The position numbers were made by a program, and so were the translations under genes. This document shows positions 59,201 to 64,000 of a stretch of 64,000 nt of DNA, one piece after another. The first letter of the stretch is position 1, and each line of letters begins with the position of its first letter. Under the pieces are notes generated by a model. It ran no database searches and had not been told where the DNA came from. It was given only the letters and a program-made list of their open reading frames with translations. The DNA is from Tamarix chinensis (lineage: Eukaryota; Streptophyta; Magnoliopsida; Caryophyllales; Tamaricaceae), in NCBI GenBank assembly GCA_030549775.1, contig CM060175.1:101162422-101226421 (forward strand), written 5' to 3'.

Positions 59201-62200
59201 GCACGCATACTGGTGCAGCTGTTGGGTCACTATTATGCATTGCATACCGAACAGTTTTTAGTTAGAACTTTGAAGGTGGCATCGTTATTCTTGATCAGTT
59301 ACCTCATGGAGAAGTGCCGGAGCTGGTTTCCCGTTCGTCAGTTTTTCGGCTACCGAATTACTACCGGCCCCCTGTACTCTATCCTGTAGTTCTGGCGGTA
59401 CGGTAACATCAGTTAGGTTACCATTTGCGATGTCTAGCAGGAACTCTGCTGGGTTCATGGCTATCAAAGGGGAACATCCGATGGATGAGAAATAGCTCAT
59501 TGCTTCCGATGCCTTCCCAAAGTAGAGCAAATTCCCTTTTCCCAGGAGGATCAACTTATCAAATTTATGGAAAAGTCTGCTTGATGGCTGGTGAATGGTG
59601 GTCACCACCGTCTTTCCAACCTGGCATACATACATACATACATACATATATATATATGATTCAGGACGAGCCTAATTAGATATAGCATAAGATGGGAGGG
59701 GAGTGTACCTACCTCAGCTATGTTTTGCAACATTTGGATTGTCCTTAAAGCAGTTGTAGAATCCAGGCCTGAGGTTGGTTCATCTAGTAAAAGGAGGGAC
59801 GGGTTTATTAAGATCTCATTTCCGATGCAAACCCTCTTCCTTTCACCGCCTGAAACTCCTCGTACGAAGGAACCACCAATCATTGTGTCCTGACACCTGC
59901 GCACAGTTGAATTTCATGATACCGTTATTAGTTCCCGCCGCCTCCCTCCCAAAAAGATAACCGATAACTACAGCTTTTCTGTTATCCTATTCCCTGCAAG
60001 TTAGCAACATTGTAAAATGATCATATCCGGTGTCGATGGTGTTGCAGTTTTTATATTTATAATGGCAGGAGGATCGAAGGACGTAGTTAGTTTGCTACCT
60101 TTCTAGGCCAAGCTCGCAGATGACATCAAAGGCTCTTTGCTCCTTCTCCTGTTTCATTAACGTATTTGGTAACCTTAAGTATGCAGCATATGTCAGTGTC
60201 TCCCTAACCGTAAGGTGAGGAAACAGAACGTCATCTTGGGTCACGAACCCTATCCTGCCAACAAAGAGCAGAACGTCGGTATATGTTTAGTTTGCTGACT
60301 TCCTGAGATGATAGTAGTAAGTAGTACTACGTTTTAGTTCTTAACGCTCTGAGATCCTACGAGAATTAAGTTACAGGCATAATTGATTTCTTTTGTTTTT
60401 TTTTCTTTAAAAAAAAATTAAAAATTACTAATGTATTTACCTCACGCATCATACAGATGTTATTCAATGTGCAAATCCGAATGAATAGCTTTGCAAGCTG
60501 CTTTCGTGTATAGTTAAATGGAAGGTACCTGCTTTTCAGGTACTTGGAGTAAGTTTGGTCATTGTAAGTGATCGATCCCTCTGGATCTGTTTGACTTAGT
60601 CTGCCTCCAAGAAGGTTCAGCAGTGTTGTCTTTCCACTTCCTGAAGGTCCCAGCAATGCTAATACTTCTCCTGGATTGACCGATCCAGTGATCCCGCGAA
60701 GGATTTCTTTCTCCTTACTTGATGTTATTCCTTTCAGGATGATCTTGTAAGTTACATCTCTGAACTGCAAAGGTAATATTATTATCATTTGCCCTGTATC
60801 AGTTAATCTGCTCGCGTAGGTAGTTCCAATCACAATGTCAGATGGTAGTTCAATTGATATGTTAAGCTGCAGGCTGTTGTACTTGCTTTTGCGACACACA
60901 CACACATATATATTACATCTTTTGGTTCCGGGGGGAGGGGTGGTGGCGTCGTGGTGGTGGAATCAATCAATACCGGTGGATCTTTGAGCATATTCAATGA
61001 AAGATTGATGGACACCGACACCATTGCCGGAAAAAGAAGGGTAGGACTGGGACTGGCTAGAAACAAGAATAATAAGGAACCTGCCGCATGCGTTGCACCG
61101 CATTGCATTGCTAGCTTAAAGCAGGAGAATTTATTACCTTGACTTTGGATGCATGAGGTCGTACCTTTTGTACAATTAGAATTACTCACCTTGAGAAAGA
61201 TGGGCAGAGTTGGTTCCGCTTCTATCTTCTTGGTCCTCGTCCCAGCTTCAATGTCCTCCGCTGAAACATTAATATCAAACCCAAATTTTAGTTGCTACTA
61301 CGTAATTCCCACAAATTGCAGGGATAATTTAGCGGACAGCAATCATCTGTTTATGATACCGATCGTGTGTTGCAACAATGAACTGCGTAATAATAAAATC
61401 CTGTTCATTAGTATTTTACATCAGTTTGGGAGGGAGTAATACGTTACTCTCTGAGGTCAATGTTTAATTGGGAAACAGCTAACTAATAAGTTTCGCGTCC
61501 ATTAACGTCGTTGTCCCTCTGTTCAAATTATATGGCAGAATTTGACCATCACTAGCTGGTTGGTCATGGATTGCGTCAAGTCGTCAACTGCTGGTAGACC
61601 CGGGCGACGACCTCCTTAATTAGACAGAGGGGAGGGGGGGGGGGGGGTAAAAGAAAGATCTAGAATGGAATCAGAAGATATTGGATCGCGACGGGATAGA
61701 TTATTTTATGGTTTTACTTTCTCCTTATGTCAAAATATTTTATTGGTAAAATAAAAGTAATTTTTTATTTTAATTTTGAAAACAGTATTTTAATTTTAAA
61801 TATGGACAACGTCTTCTCACGTAGAGATTGATTGCCTCTGTATAGGCATACGTGTGTGGTTGAGGTCCATGCCAGGGACGCACTTTCTATCGTTTTCTGC
61901 TGATATCATTCGGTTTGAAAAATCTATCTCATGTCATGAATAATAGAACTCGTTTTGAAAAACATGTGAAGAAATTCGGAAGATTATTATATAAAGATCG
62001 TTCCTCGGATTACACTGTCCTAAACCAACATTTGCATCGGATACCTTTGTGCTAAGAGCCTGTAATTATATAATAATACTTTCTAAACCCAAGCTAAAGA
62101 TTAAGTGCATGTGTTCTGCATACTTAATCTGAAGATTTGTGATCGTATATAGCAGTAGGTTTCCTGTAAATTTAGATCTAAGAAAATAAGTGCATTAAAT

Positions 62201-63838
62201 TCATTATTAATTAAGTCATACTTCCTCCATATTAAAAAAGAAACTATTGTCATTTTAAACACTTTTTTTTAAAAATAAAAATAATAATTTTAAAATTATA
62301 ATAACACCTTTAGTTAAAAATAAAAAATTATTTAATACATATATAATTAAAAAAATAATAAAAATAAAAATAAAAATATATTTTTTATTTTTCTACATAA
62401 TTTTTTTATATAAAAATTTGATGATAAAATGACCCTTTTTTTATAATACAGAATGAGTATAAAATATCAATCTTGAAACTAAAACTCAAGCAGGTACATA
62501 GTATCGGTTTGGTAGATCATTTGAAATTAGATTTGATTTGAAACAATAATATTTATGAAGTAATACTAATATTCAGGAGACATATTTTATTTATACCTAA
62601 AATAATAGTAATACTTGTCGACATATATGACCTAAAATAAATTGTTGCATTAATTTTAATAATTTTATATATTTTTTATTTAAGTAGCCATGATAGATGG
62701 ATATATTTAATAAGGATATTAACATAAAATAATTTAAATATGTAATGAAAAAAAATAGTAGAACACAGTACAGATAATAACATTCTATGTATATATATAT
62801 ATATATAAAGCTGACGTAAAATACTAAAATCTACCGAACCAATAATTTAAACCACAGGATGCATAGGAGGCAGACACATAATGATAATGGCCATATGCAT
62901 TTTGGACACGTATGGTTTGGTTGCTCTCCATGCATCTGCGTCTGTCAGCCCTAGTCGTACTACTAAGGTACGTACGAAACCGAAACGGGGGTGCGGTCCA
63001 AGAACTCGCTACCGCGTATCGCCACACAGATGTAATATTTTGTACTACCAGTAGCTTCTGTTGCTACAATACAAATGCGTAATTGGTAGTACCTGTACTA
63101 CCGTCATACATGGCTGTCTGTCTTAACATGTATATATATCTGAATCTGAGTCTGACCTAACATAGATATCCGACCCCTCCAATTATATTAACTTTAGAAT
63201 ACGTATATGTATAGTAAGCTCGTTTCCAGTTCAGACCATTCGTAGTCATCTTCCCCATTACAAGCAATCAGGCAGCGATGATCGAATAAATAAATAAATA
63301 AATAAAAATTACGATTGAAAATTTCGCCATGCGGTAAGTAAGTAACTACTATGAAAGAAAGCCGGAACAACAACCAAAAATAAATAAATAAAGATAAAAG
63401 ATGAATCGAAGCCAGCGGAAGAGAGCAGCACTTACGGATATCACCGTCGTCGTCGTCCTCGTCGCTGAAGGGCTTGGAATCGGCCATTTCTTCCGGCGGC
63501 ATAATAAAACCGGTTAGCGAAAACGAGAGCCCCAAGCTGGCACTGGAGGCTCGGCTCAACGCCGCGCCGCTGCACATATCGTGATCGAGGTCCAGCTTCA
63601 GCTGCGCGCTCCGCGATTTCCTGATGTGCGCGCTCCGTCCGGGCGATGCTCCCGTCATCCTCCTACTCGACCGCCGGGACATCGTGCCGCTGCTCTCCGC
63701 CCCTGCGACACCGGCGCCGCTGCCGCCACCGGAAGACGGCGGTGACTTCATTGATGCGACCGCGGCCGCCAACGTCTCCACCAGTTGGTCCGATTTCGTA
63801 CGGGCCAGCGATAGCGTCGAATTCACTCTCTCCATCAT
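56260..63838 (-). CDS. ABCG22: ABCG22-like half-size ABC transporter, complete, 10 exons
   Basis: Plasma-membrane-type ABCG (WBC) half transporter that must dimerise. Exons from the start: 63838-63436, 61260-61190, 60764-60529, 60254-60099, 59896-59713, 59620-59303, 57873-57586, 57207-56923, 56817-56710, 56472-56260. All introns GT-AG; 2262 nt, 753 residues (Arabidopsis ABCG22 is 751). The N-terminus carries the ABCG22-type [10 protein letters not shown] and [18 protein letters not shown] segments (about 72-110). Nucleotide domain: Walker [10 protein letters not shown] (197-205), TQDD, signature VSGGE (303-307), Walker B LLLLDEP (323-329), IHQP with His 360. Six predicted membrane helices follow between about 525 and 745. 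All catalytic motifs are intact. The family member in Arabidopsis affects stomatal closure and water loss; its substrate is not settled. It could be a close paralogue rather than the strict orthologue. Confidence 0.93.
57935..59130. repeat. Two tandem ~610-bp repeats in ABCG22-like intron 6
   Basis: Intron 57874-59302 holds two copies (about 57937-58548 and 58550-59128), each opening like AATATC(C/T)AAT(A/G)AGAACTAG and ending like AAAAGATGGTTCTCAATAGA. Start and end of a copy are imperfect inverted repeats. Inside each are several ~130-145-bp monomers with TAGGTGGTAGAAACTA, AACTACTATAAGTCTCTCA and TTTTTGTAAATATTAG. It looks like a duplicated MITE with internal sub-repeats. Confidence 0.7.
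59125..59205. repeat. Compound (CT)n-(TA)n-(CA)n microsatellite
   Basis: CTCTCTCC-like run, then TATATATA, then ACACACAC, in ABCG22-like intron 6 about 100 bp from exon 6. Confidence 0.9.
59625..59658. repeat. (TACA)n-(TA)n microsatellite at an acceptor
   Basis: Lies in the 92-bp intron 5 of the ABCG22-like gene, starting four bases beyond the acceptor of exon 6. On the gene strand it reads as TGTA repeats directly before GCCAG. Confidence 0.85.
61261..63435. other. ABCG22-like intron 1
   Basis: 2175 bp, GT-AG. Holds a 14-G run (61634-61647), a Stowaway-like MITE (62221-62457), a (TA)n run near 62788-62808 and an (AATA)n run at 63287-63306. A first intron this long, beside a GC-rich first exon, may hold regulatory DNA, but I see no defined motif. 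Confidence 0.75.
62221..62457. mobile_element. Stowaway-like (Tc1/mariner) MITE
   Basis: 237 bp, AT-rich, with inverted ends CTTCCTCCATATTA... and ...TAATACAGAATGAG, flanked by TA on each side (62219-62220 and 62458-62459). The CTYCCTCC start with TA duplication is typical of Stowaway elements. Confidence 0.65.
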
Positions 63839-64000
63839 TGCTGGCGGGCCGGCTGGCTAGCTCCTGCCACAGAATGGAAATAACAAGAACAATCAGTTAT
63901 ACGATCGACGGCGATGGTTCGTTAAGGTTGTCAGCTAGGAACTTGATTCAAATTTTTAATTGAGACGAGTGAGCGTGCGTAACTAATTGTACTATTATTT
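63839..64000 (-). promoter_or_regulatory. 5' leader of the ABCG22-like gene
   Basis: Sequence upstream of the ATG at 63838; probable 5' UTR. No TATA box within the remaining 160 bp; the promoter is likely outside the window. Confidence 0.4.

Overview
This is nuclear DNA of a flowering plant with a repeat-rich genome. Two intact intron-containing genes occupy the right third, and layered retroelements and decayed DNA transposons fill the left two thirds. I cannot assign the species or say whether it is a monocot or a eudicot.

Left part (1-36296). Most of it is at least eight copies (named G1-G8 here) of one family of very long elements. Each copy whose two ends lie in the window runs from TG to CA (one G mutated), has no gag-pol, and has a net length of about 3.3-5.5 kb. 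Four copies have perfect or near-perfect termini and exact 5-bp target duplications: G4 GTACT, G5 TAAAC, G6 GAAAC, G7 CCTAC. G6 lies inside G5, which lies inside G4; G7 lies inside G8; G1 lies inside G2, which lies inside G3, with the left parts off the window. They look like giant solo LTRs or LTR-like non-autonomous units. Their polarity can be read: a TATA box, a GC-rich leader ending in a GT splice donor, a long AT-rich stretch, a conserved ~62-nt block with splice-site-like edges, ACCGGT-centred repeats, then a 3' end with a 44-46-nt hairpin whose stem shows compensatory changes between copies. I consider this the most interesting signal in the window.

Older hosts of these insertions. 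G4 interrupts a decayed plant-mobile-domain (PMD/MAIN-like) gene (about 9980-10941 and 26410-26943). G8 interrupts a decayed MULE transposase with a SWIM finger and an OTU-protease-like C-terminus (minus strand, about 38140-36300 and 28066-27360). A hAT-type MITE (11519-12036) sits in G4.

Right part (40050-63838). A complete carotenoid isomerase gene (CRTISO, 13 exons, 607 codons, plus strand) faces a complete ABCG22-like half-transporter gene (10 exons, 753 codons, minus strand). They are convergent, with about 1 kb between stop codons. CRTISO intron 3 is 9.1 kb because of a decayed Ty1/copia element and a decayed Ty3/gypsy element; intron 12 holds a 1.46-kb TRIM-like element. All three are antisense to the gene. 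The ABCG22-like gene has a duplicated 0.6-kb repeat in intron 6 and a Stowaway-like MITE in intron 1. CRTISO acts in plastid carotenoid synthesis and ABCG22 homologues act in membrane transport linked to stomatal control; the shared locus does not by itself imply a shared function. I saw no tRNA, rRNA or CRISPR sequences.
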